Numbered from the stretch's first letter, positions 1 through 13,680 are shown. The stretch is DNA of 58,898 nt from Mnemiopsis leidyi (GCA_000226015.1 JH153629.1:52666-111563); one strand, 5' to 3'. The notes: a model not told the origin generated them from the sequence alone. Numbers and translations are program-made.

Positions 1-1395
1 CGATGAGGTCAGTGGTGCCAATGGTGGTCCCAATCGCCATTGGCGCCAATGGTTGTGTTCCATTGGCGACAATGGCGATCGCCATTGGCCACCATTGGCG
101 CCATTATAATGGATCCATTGGCACCACTCGATGGTGATACCTTTTTCACGATCGCCACTCAGAGTGAATGGATCATTTGGAATTCCAATGGCGACAATGA
201 TTCCAATGGCGACAATGATTCCAACAATGGCGACAATGGTTCCAATGGCGACAATGGTATCAATGGCGTCAATGGCGACATTGGCGCCAATGGCGACAAT
301 GGTATCAATGGCATAAATGGTACCAATGGCGACAATGTTACCGATGGCAAAAAAGTGTCCAATGGCGACAATGGTGCCAATGACGACAATGGTACCAATG
401 GCGACAATGGCTCTAACCAGGAAATAATTATGCCGGATTATAGCCATTGTCGACAGTGGCTCCAATGGTGACAGTGGCGTCAATAGTGACAGTGGCGTCA
501 ATGGTGACAGTGGCACCAATGGCTATAAATATAATCAGGAAATAATTATACCGATAATTTATCGGCATTGACGACAGTGGCGATATTCAGGAAATAACAA
601 TACTGCTTGGGGACCTCAGCCTTTTTGTTTACAACAACCGCGGATCGGGTGGCGCCACTGTCATCAACGCCGACAAATCGGTGTATTTCCTGATTATCGC
701 CATTGATGCCGCTGTCATTATTGGCGCCACTTTCGGCAATGCCGATAAATCGGCATAATTATGACATGGTTACCGACATTGTCGCCATTATCGCCATTGG
801 CGCCATAGTCACCATTGGTACCATTGTCGCCATTGGCGCCATAGTCACATTGGTACCATCGTCGCCATTGGTGCCACTGTCACCATTGGCACCACCGTCG
901 GTACACTTATTTCCTGATTATCGCCATTGGTGCCATTATTGCCATTGTCGCCATTGGTTTCATTGTCGCCATTGGTAACATTGTCGCCATTGTTTGTACC
1001 ATTGTTGTCATTGGTACCATTTTTGCCATTGTCGCCATTGATACCATTGTCGCCATTGGCGCCAATGTCGCCATTGTCGGTACCATTGTCGCCATTGGAA
1101 CCATTGTCGCCATAGGAATCATTGTCGCCATTGGTATTCCAAATGATCCATTCACTCTGAGTGGCGATCGTGAAAAAGGTATCACCATCGAGTGGTGCCA
1201 ATGGATCCATTATAATGGCGCCAATGGTCGCCAATGGCGATTGCCATTGTCGCCAATGGAGCACAACCATTGGCGCCACTGGCGATTGGGACCACCATTG
1301 GCACCACTGACCTCATCGCCATTGGCGCCATTGGAACATCCATTTGTTCCATTGAGTGGATCCATTGGCGCCAATGGCGCCAATTGCCCCACTCA
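1..1395. repeat. Fold-back (inverted repeat) element with 9-bp period arms
   Basis: Bases 1-420 and about 905-1318 are near-identical reverse complements: the first 19 bases pair with 1300-1318 and the alignment continues inward with few mismatches. Both arms contain a 9-bp repeat of the form aatggNNNN (aatggcgac alternating with aatggtacc, aatggttcc and similar). The right arm runs on to about 1395 in the same style, so the left arm is probably cut by the window edge. The middle (430-900) is a looser version of the same repeat. The open frames here (NGDNGxNGD-type peptides and their antisense) are products of the period and are not called as genes. Confidence 0.85.
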
Positions 1396-4129
1396 CCAAA
1401 CTATATGACCCTTTTGCCAAAATATGAAAATAAAAATTCGTTGTGCTCGATGGACTAAATATGAAATTATGACAAACGGTCCCTCAAGAACTCATTTATA
1501 TCAGTCTACTATTTCAGCACTCCTCTGACAACAACACGTACTTTGTAAAGGTTCATTGTCCTTTTGACGTCTTGTGTGACGGTGCTGAGTTCATGAACTT
1601 GAAAATGCCCTTCAAGGTAAAACTTGCTACAAATATTTTGCATTTTTCAAGTGATAAAGTTAAGCAGATCTATTATTTGGGGAACCATATAAGGCCAGGA
1701 TTCCTGGCCCAGGAATTGAGAAAGGTCTTGGGAAGAGGTTACAAAGGGGAAGAGGTTACAAAGCATTTAAATCACGAGAAAGGTTGTTCGATATTTATTA
1801 GTAGTAGATAAGCTTTTATTTAAATCTAACTTCTCATTGGCCAATCGCTGTCAGATGATACAAATTACCTTGAATTCTTTCTTAATTAGAATTTTATCTT
1901 GACTTTCTCGCTCATTTCTTGCTCTAATAATCCACTTGCCTGGGAACTTCAGTCTGTGTTGCTTTGGTCTGATCGGAGGGGACCGTAGGGTGATAGCCAC
2001 GTAGTGCCCGCTAATTTATATACTAATTACCTTTAATTACTCGCTAATTGCTTGTAACTTTCAGCTAATCACCTCTAATAATCTCAGGAGGAGGTGAGGG
2101 ATCACTCCAGCTGGATAGACCGTCTAATCCCGGGCTGCGTGAGAAACAGTTTCGCTTCTCCTCTAGACCCTCTACCTCAGGTGTACACAACTACTTTCGA
2201 CAAAAACAAACTTCTCAAGTAAGTTTCTCTTCTTTGATAACCATGTCCAGGTTTTGTTTACTCACATCGAGATTTACGGAGAAGGATGAATTCACTTTCA
2301 CTTTCACTTTCGCTTTCACTTTCACATTTACTTTCCACTCTCACCTCATTTTCAATTCACCACTCGCTTCAGGATAAAGTTCATTAGAATAATAAAGTAC
2401 TCAGATTTATGTGGGTTAGTGTGAAAATCACTTCAAGTTTCATTTGTATTTTTACACCTTCCATTTCGATTCTATACAATTTTACAATTAATCACTCTTT
2501 CAATTTCTGTAAATATCTCAAAGAAAAAGTTGCTTAAACTCCTGATAGCTAATAAATCAGTACAATTCCAAAGTCGGCATTCTTTTGAAGAACGAGTAAT
2601 TATCAGCGTTATAATCCAGCTCGAACGCAGTGCCGCTAGGACACTATGTTGCTTGGTGAAGTCTATGATTCAGCTCCTTTTTGGGGCTTTATCCAGCCCT
2701 CACCACCGTTATCACTGATTCAGAGATTTAACAGTTTCATCACCTGCAGAAGCCCTATAGTCATTGTCAATCGCTTTGCGCTACCAACCACTGTACTCTG
2801 CAGTCTTATTTTAGCCCCAGTGAAATTTCCACTTTTGACGTCAGTAGTAGTCTACACGAAGTCTACATATAGTGGCTGTGTGATATGTGTATTTTCACAT
2901 CCATATCTTCTACTTTACTCATTTAGAGTGTTGGAGTAAAGATCTGGGATGGAGAGGGGCAGGACTTTTCTGAAGTTGGAGCTTATATCGGAATTTGGAT
3001 TAAGATCTTTGAACCGACGATAAATTCGGCATAACTGTGTCTTAGTCTAGATATAGCGAAACTGTCACATCACTATTCAATTGGTAGGGTAGGAATCACT
3101 CATATTTAAGCACATTGTCAAAATAAAGAGACATTTTCTCACTGAAGGGCTATTTAAACTGAAGCAGTTAAAGTATCAGATAATTGTACAACTCTTGGCT
3201 GCTGGTTCAAGTCTTGTGAAGGTGACTACTAAACATTAACACAGTCTAGATTTGTTGAAGACAACCTCCTGACTTAGAATAGTCATGAAGTTTAACTTAA
3301 ATTTGTAGGCTAGACATTTTTATAATATTCTAATACGCTGTTTTGTCTACGAAGGAGTCAATGGTGTTTAGCAGACTCCAGGAGACGGGACTGACAACAC
3401 TTTTACAGGATGGAACATTACTATGTGGGTGGAGCAGACCCTGACACTCTCTTCACTTCCTCGCAGAGAATACAAATTGTAAGTCTCTTTAAATAAAATT
3501 CAAATAAAAGATTCACAATCAATATTCAAACTTCTTTGCCGGGATTCCGGCAGCAACATTATGTCAAATTGAAGCGATTTCGTGCAAATCGCCATCCACA
3601 AATTGATCAGTTCAAAATCACTGCAAATAAAGGCATCTATATGCATCTATGTGTTCTAAACATAAATTATCATTTCATTTCTTCCTAAATCCTAGCAAAT
3701 AACAAAAAGTCCTTTTAGATTCTGAGTACATTCTAGAATCTTCCTAAGTAAAAATATATAACGTCTTGCAGAAGCAATAACACAAATTGCACAATCTACA
3801 GAAGACAATTTAAGATAGAGGATTTAGGCCTTAGTTCATTGATCTCACTTCTTCACTTGTTAACTCAAAATTCAGTTTTCTTTATCTTTGACAAAGTCGG
3901 GAAAAAATCGACCGCGAAAGTTGAAAAGTGACAATTTTTGTTTATTTTCGTCGGACACTGGACCTGGCCGGATTTTACATCTCTCTCTCTGTCAGTTGAG
4001 ATGGTTCTGTGGATCTGCTGCCGGGCTGCGTTGTCGTTATTTTGCTCTCAGCTGGCTAGTAAAGCTTCTTCTTTCTTCATATTCATTGCCCGCAACAAAT
4101 AATCTTCTGTAGTGCGAGCGGACAGGCCC
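1396..4129. other. Intergenic, 3' flank of the EGF/glycine-rich gene
   Basis: I see no supportable gene. A short ctttca microsatellite lies at about 2288-2335. On the minus strand an AATAAA signal (plus-strand tttatt at 3941-3946) lies about 185 bases beyond the stop of the neighbouring minus-strand gene and is a plausible polyadenylation signal. There is no transmembrane or kinase exon that could extend that gene. Confidence 0.6.
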
Positions 4130-7100
4130 TCACAGCTCATTTAACCGCACTATTTTCACCTTGCCCGGTCCAGGAGTTTTAGCATATGAAATGTCTCTAG
4201 AAATAGCGTCGGAGTGGACCAGTGATCCGCCTCCCCCGCCACCCTTGTGGGCCGTCCCTTTTCCTGTCCTCGAGCACTTGCCGGCGCCGCCGGAGTATCC
4301 TCCGCCGCCTCCCGGGCACCAAGTCCCGCGACCACCGCCGCCGAACCCGCCGTATGCTGTACTGCCGTGATTTTGGATGCTCAAAGAGACAGAGCCCTCT
4401 CCGCCACGCAAGTCTGGCCAGGATCTGCCTCCAGTTCCTCTAACCTTGGAGATTGTTTAGTGTGTTAAATTTTGAATAATGTTTCTCGAAAACGTAAGGA
4501 CATAAAGTGCTTGCTTTAGTCAGTAAATTTATCATGCTTTTTCTGTAAACATATTAAATCCGAAATTAAGTTACAAAAACCTGATGGCCGCTGCTAAATC
4601 CGTCTTCCCCGTTAGCGCGAAAGCCGGCTCCTCCTGCTCCCCCGTATTTTGGGCAACTCTTCCCGCCGTCTCCGTCGCGCCCTCCAAACACGTTACTGTT
4701 TGGCATGTGGTACGTGCCTTCTATTGTCTTACTGGCGTTGACTCCTGACATGGGTTTGTCAACACTTGATGGAGATACGTGGTTGATTGTGTTGATTGCT
4801 TATCATGATGTATCGCTGTGAGATTGACACAGCCACCTAATCTTCGAAACATTCTAATCTTTAGATTGACATTAAAAGGCTGATTAGGGATTAGATTCTA
4901 GTATATTGCACATTTTGGCTCTTGTTAGATAACAGTTCAGTCACATCTACACCGACTTACATGACCGTTCCATCTCAAAATGCTCGAGAAAGAACACATT
5001 AATTTGAAAACTACCCAAAATAACTCACCTGGACCGTTGTCACCGGCGCCGCCGCCACCTCCAGCGATAATGAGGGGCTCGTTGTCACTGACAACGAAGG
5101 TGCCGCCACCGCCGCCACACACAACACTCTTACTCTTCTTGCCGGTCAGCCCGTCAAACTTGTGACACTGTCCTTGTTGTCCGACAGCTACTTTTAGGAA
5201 GCCAGGTCCTAACCGAAATGTGGCGGTGACTACTACTGGATACCCGCCTATCTCGTCATATCCCCAGCTGCTTCCGCCGCTAGCGCCACGACCTGAACCG
5301 TTTAGGGTTACTGCCGGCTTAGGACATGTCCTGAACAATCACCGGCGTTTCTACAAGACCGGTTAGAAACGAGTGCTTGTATTTACCGAGGATTTTTGTA
5401 GTACAAAACATTGTTTGCACTTGTCAATCGGCCCAGTCTCCTACTTATGCTTTGATATAAGTACAAACCTAAGAACCCAACCTGTTATTTTATAGAGACC
5501 CCTCTCTGCGATGTAGACACTCTGAATCCCTGACACAACGTTTACTTGAAGCTGCTGAGAGAATCTGTTGCCATAGTGATCTGTGCAGGCCTCTTCATCC
5601 GGCCCTATAGGTCCTTCTGACCCGCACGTTGTCAACTCGTACAACACTTCATCTGATGATGTTTTACTTAGAGATTGCCAACATGATCTCAAAAATTTTG
5701 TTGGGGCGTTTTACCAAATTTTAATTTGAAATTTCAAAATATGTCCTATGACAACAATAGTGAGCAGAGGTTTTTGGGCGTGAAAGGCTAGATGTGTGGT
5801 TGCAGGGTAGAGGAAATTACGTTTTGGGTGGCGGGAGGCTCTTCAAAGTTACCTTGGCAATACGTTCCTTCAAAACCGTCGGCACACTTGCACTTGTAAC
5901 CTTGTTCGTTATCGGTGGGGACGCAAAGTGCTTCGTTCACACACACGTGACCCTCGCAAGCTTCAGCCAGTCCCTGTAAGATTGAGATTATGTGTCAGTG
6001 CTATGAATAGCCTAGTTGGACCTGCAACTTTTTGACCTAACGCCGGATTGAAGACTCGATACTAAAAATAGCATCGTTCCAATTTCCTGATTTGAGTATA
6101 GGTTCTACTGATGACCTGCTAATCTTTTTAGAGACTTTTCAATTAGTGAATCGGTTTGTGGATAATTAAATGAGCCTTAACCCCAGACCTTATGCCGATT
6201 CCTTGCAAACTGAGTTAGAAATGGTTGAAAGCTCTGCTATAAATAGATTGGGAATAAACCTATTTTAGCACTCTGATTGAGAAGTTGACAAGATAATTAA
6301 ACCGAGACTGTCCACTAATCTATATGCTGTCAAGTCTTACATCGAAGCAAATCCTCCAAAACTCCCCCGAATCTTACCTCGCAGTGAGTCCCGGCAAATC
6401 CGTCTAAACACTGACACGTATAGGTAGACCCGTCAGTTGACTGACAAGTTCCACCATTTAGACACTCAACTCGCTCACATACAGCCTCTATCTCACAGTA
6501 CTGACCCTTGAAGCCTGAAGTGGAACAATGTTGGGATTACTTAACTCAGTTATTGAGACAGGGTTTAAATATAGAGGGTCACTAATTGGTGGGAAAAGTT
6601 TGCTTGAGGACTGAGGTACAAATCTCCGTGGTTTATTTCCGGTAAGATGGTTATGTTAATAAGCCTACCAAACCACTACAACAGTTCCTACAACAGTTCC
6701 TACAACAGTTCCTACAACAGTTCCTACAACAGTTCCTACAGCAGTTTCTACATCAGTTCCTACAACAGTTCCTACAACAGTTCCTACAACAGTTCCTACA
6801 ACAGTTCCTACAACAGTTCCTACAACAGTTCCTACAACAGTTCCTACAACAGTTCCTACAACAGTTCCTACAACAGTTCCTACAACAGTTCCTACAACAG
6901 TTCCTACAACAGTTCCTACAACAGTTCCTACAACAGTTCCTACCCTACCTGGTAAACAATAACATCTGAAGGGGTCTCCTAAGAGACTGTGATATTCCTC
7001 ACATCTCGCTCCGTTTCTGCAGGGTTGGCGGGAACACCAGCCGGTAGCCTGGGCACTGCAGGTCGGCCCACTCCACCCTTCCTCGCATTGGCATGTGTAC

Positions 7101-10100
7101 CTGCGGGCAAGATTCCAGATGAGTCATTGGCGGGACTAGTTCTATTTTTAGCAGATGTGAGCTGTCTACAGAGGTTAATGAGGCTACTTTCTGTACCCTT
7201 CCTTATCTAAGCAGAGTAGAACAGAATATTATGTCACTGTAGAGGTTACTCCGGGGTTAAAGGTCTCATAATCCCATTCAGTAACGACGACTATTTAGTT
7301 TAATCCGGTTAAAGTATCGAATATTTAGGATACCTGCAATACAAAGAGTGAAGACACATTCAACGACATAAGTTTGTCTCATGAAACTTACCCTATATCA
7401 AGGTCGACGCACTGTCCGTTATCGCACGGATCAGATGAACAGTCCGCTATCTCGAGGCAACCACCCTCCTTGACCTTGCCCGACCCGAAATATCCTGGCT
7501 GAAATAAGACTTGTAATTTCTGTATCACGGTCAAATATTTCCTATTCAATGGTCGACTCTAACATTCTATCATGCCGACCTGGAATGTTGTCAGGAATTG
7601 CAAAAGTTATCGACCTACCGGACATGTACATTCGAAGGAGCCGAGGGTGTTGGTGCAGTCTGTAGATATCTCGTCACAATACAGTTGCATCTCTCCACAC
7701 TCGTCTATGTCCTGGAAGATCCAGAATTATTTTCTATCTGATCTACACAATGTTGGTGGCTAAAGAGCTGCCCTCTGCGATATATTGTCGCATTGAACTC
7801 TGTATATATCATCACATACAAATTATAGGCCCAGAATGCTGTCACATACATTTAGGTATAGCCTGTCCTGTACTATTTTGTGTAAGGTTCGAGCCGGAAG
7901 ATGTTTTGCAGGCGAGAAAAATTAAGTTTTGAGTGAGAAGAAGAGAAGTTGGAATGAGGATTGAGAAGAAGTTTTGCAAGCGAGAAAAATTAAGTTTTGA
8001 GTGAGAAGAAGAGAAGTTGGAATGAGGATTAAGAAGAAGTTTTGCAGGTGAGAAAATTAAGTTTTGAGTGAGAAGAGAAGTTGGAATGAGGTTTAAGAAA
8101 CGGAAGTTACAAATGTTGAATAAGAATTATTTGTGGTGAACTGGTGAAGACCGTTCTCGAACATAGTGATTGGAAGTCAAAACAAACAAGTACCTCAGTG
8201 CAAGGGAAATCGTCCTCAGGAAAGGTCCAGCCGGAGTCACAAATACACTGGAAGTGAGGAACCCCTTCTGCTCGACGTCCTGGCGCTACGCACATTCCTG
8301 AAGAGAGTTGGGTAGTGTCTGGTCAGTGTCTGGGCCGTTCTATTCAGGTGGGTAGTGTCTGGTCAGTGTCTGGGTCGTTCTATTCAGGTGCGTAGTGTCT
8401 GGTCAGTGTCTGGGTCGTTCTATTCAGGTGGTTAGTGTCTGGTCAGTGTCTGGGTCGTTCTATTCAGGTGGTTAGTGTCTGGTCAGTGTCTGGGTCGTTC
8501 TATTCAGGTGGTTAGTGTCTGGTCAGTGTCTGGGTCGTTCTATTCAGGTGGTTAGTGTCTGGTCAGTGTCTGGGTTGTTCTATTCAGGTGGGTAGTGTCT
8601 GGTCAGTGTCTAGGTCGTTCTATTCAGGTGGTTAGTGTATGGTCAGTGTCTGGGTCGTTCTATTCAGGTGGGTAGTTATAGTGTCTGGTCAGTGTCTGGG
8701 TCGTTCTATTCAGGTGAGTACTGTCTGGTTAGTGTCTGGGTCGTTCTATTCAGGTGAAATGTTCCTGAGCAAGGATGTTCGATGTTGTAGTGCTGAGATC
8801 TGCACTGTTTTGTCTCCGTATGAATTGTAATGAGATTTGAATTTTCAGTATGTGAGAACACAATCTTATATTATAGTATTAGGGTTGGACTGTCATTTCC
8901 GGATTCCAGGATTTGAAATTATGAAGGTGAAGTAATAAAATTCTTTAGAACTAGATGAGAATATGATGACGATTTACAACTAGGCGGACGAGTGAACTCA
9001 CCGTTGCCACATGGGTTGGGACTACAATCATCGTGAGCAAGCTCACATCTGGATCCGTAATGGTCGATAGAGCAGTGGCACGTGTATGACCCATATTCGT
9101 CCTCACAGCGCCCTGAAGCGAGTTGTGTGATAAAGCAGTATAAGAATGTAAGAAATACTGGCGCCTAACTGGTGCCCTACAGGCGCTCAATAGGTATCGG
9201 GATTCGCTTGGAGTACCAAAACATATGGAATTTTTTATTCACATATGAGGAATTAGAAAGTTTAATTCTCAATTTTATCAATAGGTTTGATATTGGGATC
9301 TTGATAATGACGAATATGTCATGGTGACAGTGTCATGGTGACAGTGTCATGGTGACAGTGTTATGGTGACAGTGTCATGGTGACAGTGTCATGGTGACAG
9401 TGTCCTGGTAACAGTGAAATGGTGACAGTGTCATGGTGACAGTGTCATGGTGACAGTGTCATAGTGGCAGTGTCATGGTGACAGTGTCATGGTGACAGTG
9501 TCATGGTGACAGTGTCATGGTGACAGTGTCATGGTGACAGTTTCATGGTGACAGTGTTGTGGTGAGAGTTTCATGGTGATTCTCACCTCCGTTAAAGCAG
9601 GGGTTGTTCTCACACTCGTTAACGTTTCTCTCACAGTGGTCACCAGTAAACCCCTCTCTACACAGACACTCTCCTTCCTGCGACGTAGATGTGTCAAGTA
9701 TTTGAAATATGTGAAAATTTTCTAACTCGGCTCTTGTTGTTTTTCGTATCAAGGTATATTTCCACCCACCTATACTTGGGAGATTTTTGTATGTCTGTCT
9801 GACGTCTGTCTGTCTGAGTGTCTGTCTATCCGTTTGTCTGACTGTCTGTCTCTCTGTTTGTGGGTCTGTCTGTCTGCCCGCCCTACCGTCTGTCTGTTAC
9901 TTACTGAAATAAGATAACCCCCGTTCATACAAGTAGAAGGACTACAACTTTCTCTTCTTCCCATGACACAGTCCATCTCTGCCTCTAGCGAGCTAACTTT
10001 ACTTTCTAACGATGCTTTAGCGTGTTGAAGATCGTTAACTTGTACTGTCAGCGACGTTACTTTCTGATTCATCTGAAATTAAGTTTGTTAATCAGCACCA

Positions 10101-11435
10101 ATGCTATCTGGTAAGTTGGACAGCACCAATGCTATCTGGTTAGTTGAAAAGCACCGATGCTATCTGGTTAGTTGAACAGCACCGATGCTATCTTGTTTTG
10201 GTAATCACCAGTAAGGCTATCTTGTTTCAAACCAGGCTATGTGCAGGTACAACCCCTGTCTAGTTCTGCTGAAATTTAAGGGCCCATTCAAACCGCGGGA
10301 AATGCTTCTACTTTAGCTACTTTAGCTACACTTTAGCTAGTACAGCTACACTTTTAGCTAGATTTTAATATTGTGCCTAACTCACGTACGTATAAATAGG
10401 TAGATTTGGTGACAACGGTAAGGGTGTCAAGGAGCTCCTGGGCCGGTCTAGTGTGAGAAAAATAACAATTTCTCTCCGAATTAGAAAGATTATACAGTGA
10501 AGGGTAGAAGTGTCCCGATATATTTTCAAGTCTAGCTCTACGATACCTGATTTATTATGGCGGTGTGGTCGCTGTTTCTTATTTCGTATAGGGTAATTTG
10601 CATCTGAAAAGTCTGGGTTCTTATCAATGTTCGTGTAGTCCATGCTTTTTATTGCTACAATCGGGTCCTACGGCGTCCGTTTATTTTGATGGAAACGATC
10701 GAATAATAGCATTGTCTTCGCAGTGATGGTAAGCATTCCGAGGGCTAGGTTAAAAAACTTGAATGATACTTTAGAAAATTGAGTTACCTCTGATAAGGTC
10801 TCACTTAGACTTCTGTGTAAGTCTTCTAAGTCGGAATACTCTTCGCCGAGTTCTATCTGAGAGGAATGTCGTGACCAACATTGTCTACAGCTATCTATTC
10901 GTTAATCTGCTTATGATTATCTTAAGTTTTCTATTTGTCATAGCAAAGAATGGTCATTATTACCATCTTCTGAACATAAACTGTTCTTCCCAAAAAGGAG
11001 ATCCCATAAACTATTGGACGTGTTATGACTAATGATTTGTGACTAATGATTCCTGCTCCAGTCCATGTTGATCAAGATAACCAAACAAGTTTAAAAGTGA
11101 CTGTTAAGTGTACGTGTCGTGTACTGAACGTCCGTGTATCTAAGTCTATCTATCATTTTTCTTATTACTATTTATATCAGGAATTGTAATTATTTACTTA
11201 ACGGCATTACTGTATAGACATTACAAATATAACAAATTTAATCAATTTATTTTGCGGGTCGCAATAAATATGACAGTATGAGTAATCTCTCTCCCGGCAT
11301 CTATTACGGGCACGACAGAATAAGTGAAGGCATAGCAACAATCAGGTAATATAGGTCCCCCACCTGATGTGTATGCATGTTGCACAGGAAGGTTTCTAGA
11401 AGGAGTGTCGTCATGACAACCGCCCTGAGGACCAT
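4130..11435 (-). CDS. Secreted coiled-coil / 8xEGF / ALK-LTK-type glycine-rich domain protein (15 exons)
   Basis: Exons in transcript order: 11435-11364, 10856-10788, 10072-9905, 9677-9587, 9112-9002, 8297-8194, 7711-7619, 7498-7392, 7100-6949, 6514-6378, 5973-5853, 5652-5482, 5310-5029, 4744-4581, 4444-4130. All junction phases agree and give 718 residues. The N-terminus ([16 protein letters not shown]) looks like a signal peptide; an in-frame ATG at 11480 is an alternative. Residues about 25-75 form a coiled coil, suggesting oligomerisation. Eight EGF domains follow; those with NVNEC and DIDEC starts look calcium-binding. The C-terminal third matches the extracellular glycine-rich domain of ALK/LTK receptors: [44 protein letters not shown] and a closing GKVKIVRL. 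The protein stops there with no membrane helix or kinase. The acceptors at 4444 (AAG) and 5652 were chosen partly by phase. The function is unknown; a matrix or ligand-binding role is inference. Confidence 0.85.
6672..6946. repeat. 12-bp tandem repeat in intron 9
   Basis: About 22 copies of ctacaacagttc, nearly perfect, directly abutting the minus-strand splice donor of the exon ending at 6949. The long YNSS-repeat frame on the plus strand is a by-product. Confidence 0.95.
8298..8756. repeat. 40-bp minisatellite in intron 5
   Basis: About eleven copies of a unit containing ggtcagtgtctgggtcgttc followed by tattcaggtggttagtgtct. It begins immediately beside the EGF exon that starts at 8297. 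Confidence 0.93.
9314..9580. repeat. 14-bp minisatellite in intron 4
   Basis: About 18 copies of gtcatggtgacagt. It ends just before the exon at 9587-9677. Confidence 0.95.
9787..9899. repeat. tgtc-rich microsatellite in intron 3
   Basis: Imperfect (tgtc)n tract between the exon ending at 9905 and the exon starting at 9677. Confidence 0.9.
10094..10205. repeat. Short tandem repeat in intron 2
   Basis: About four degenerate copies of a roughly 28-bp unit containing agcaccaatgctatctggtt. Confidence 0.8.
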
Positions 11436-13680
11436 CGTCGTCGTTACTGTCGTCGTTATTGTCGTCGTCCTGACTATCATTCCCGGTGTGCCGCTTGTGT
11501 TATTTTCATCTTCATCTATTGCCTACCCTGTGGTTGGTGTTAGGTAACTCCCCAGTCTTTAGCATCGAACTCCACGAAAATATCTATTCAGATTTGAACG
11601 GTATGTACGGAAAATTCCTCACAAATAAGAATTTCGGAGTCCAATAAGATACCAACCTTCAAGAACAAACTATTGGCAAAAAGAGCACTAAATTCTATTA
11701 TCAAGACTACACGCAGTTTTGGTATGCTACACTTTAACAAAGCGGAAATTCTATATTAAACAGCCGTGTTTTTTCGAAAGAAAGAATTATCAACAGAATG
11801 TAAATTAGCTCATTTAACCTGAAAGCGGTCATCAGAATAGTACAAAACGAGGATGAAGCTTTGTTTCCTGAATCTGACATTATTGTGAATTAATTTTCTT
11901 TCGGGGCAGCCTTGCATATATTTTGAATTAGTAAATTAAAAGCAAATTTAGACACGAGAGTCAAAGAAACGAAGTACAGCTAATACCTTGCTGTCTGGAC
12001 TGAGCCGTGTTTCTTATTGGTGCACGAGGTGGTCACGTGATCTCGTTAATTCATGTGGTAATCCAAATGTACATAAGTTGCAGACTCAGCGTTGAATACA
12101 TTGCACGGCAACGCTGCAACTTCTACCCTTCCAATTACTGTGACCCGGACTCTCTCAATTAGACTCGTTATCGGAGAATGAGACGCCAATTAACCCGAGA
12201 TACGGGGAGATGGACCGTGACATAATGCGAATATTCGCAGATTCTGCAGGAGCTGATTTTCGCATAATGCGACAATTGTGAGAATGGTGAAGTAGTTATA
12301 TTGCATAATGCAAAAAATTATTTTTGGGAGCTGATAGTTGACCATTCATAAACTTGATACGTAGGCTGAGCCTGCAAGCACATGTAAATAATCTTCTTGC
12401 ATTTATGCACTGATGGATTTTGGCGAAGTATAAAGCAATAAAACCCCTGCAAATTATAGAGCAATAAAAACGATTGAAAAGTTCACGAAAGCAACAGTCG
12501 TTTAGAAAAATGAAAGTGAAGGTTGCTATTTATTGAGTTGACTGTGAGGTAAACCTAGTTCGAAATCAGGTTGAAAATATTCCACCAAACGGCAGCAGTT
12601 GTATGCCCGGCGAGTTGCTAACATAAATGTAATTCAAATCAAATCAAATTAGGTCCAGTCGATCTATACGTCAAAGAATTTGGAAATAGTTCTGTCGAGA
12701 ATATCAAATGCTGGTCTGAGGGACCGTCAAATTTTCACCGTCCGTCCCGTCCAGTAAGATATGACTGCAATATTATTTATCGCCAAAAATTTAATTGAGA
12801 ATAATCTAATCGGTGTTTAAGAAAGATAGGTTTTAGAATTAGGTTGTTAATTTTCACGGCGAGGCGAATACTTGAACATTTCAGAACCTTCATATTACCG
12901 ACCAGACTGCAAACTACAAAGTAACGAACAAGATCGAAGTTGCGATATTCGGACGGCACAGAGACGTTTGCCACAGATTTCGGGGGAACACAGCAATGAT
13001 TCTCGGCCTGGGAGGATAGTCGAAGTATCACAACATTGCCGTGGCTACACGACGATAAAAGTTGGAAAAATACTGACTGAAGAAGGCAGGGCCAAGGTTT
13101 TCAAACAACAACCAGCACTGTGAGTCGTAGTGTGTGCACTAAAGTAATACACAAGATATGTGGGCTTTCTCCTTCAATCGAAACAAGCAAAAAATCTGGC
13201 TAAAATACCCCGCTTTTCTCGATCGTTTGCTCGCAGCACGTCCCGCTCGCGTACCCCTCTGCTAGAATTTACGATTTCGTAGGACAGTTGTTACTGAAGA
13301 AGCGGGAATGGAAGGACGCGGGACAGAGCGGAGCTATAATATTGAAACGACGACAATAAGCAATTTAGAGAAGTTGGGTCCATTTACAAATATTTTGGAC
13401 TGTATGTCCATGTTCAGTCAACAATATGAACGCCTCGTTGAACCTTGTTGTACTTTTAAACCTCATTAGGGCTAAAAACTTTAACAAGTTTTTAGTAGGT
13501 AGAACTGTTCGTGCGAACCTAGATTAAAACTAATTAAGTTGGAAACAACATCGCTGCAGAGCAAGCAAAAAACTGTACAAGTGTATTTGAGCACGTGACA
13601 TCTTGCCCAATGACAGCGGGACAGCAATTAATTTTAATAACAGGGACAAGAATCCTGGTTTAACGCAACTTCCCGTCCAA
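11436..13680. other. Upstream region of the EGF/glycine-rich gene
   Basis: I find no recognisable gene. The 5' end of the minus-strand gene lies at 11.4-11.5 kb, next to a tract rich in gtcgtt. Short open frames near 12.8-13.1 kb on both strands show no domain and no clear splice structure. The promoter presumably lies here, but I cannot point to a core element. Confidence 0.5.

Noticed and set aside
40-471. 143-codon frame with NGDNG repeats, collagen- or antifreeze-like at first sight
   Set aside because: It is the translation of a 9-bp tandem repeat within an inverted repeat. The mirror arm gives the same peptide on the other strand, and no splice or domain context supports it.
4161-4370. 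Proline-rich plus-strand frame
   Set aside because: It is the antisense of the glycine-rich exon of the minus-strand gene.
6647-6955. YNSS-repeat frame of 102 codons
   Set aside because: A product of the 12-bp intronic minisatellite.
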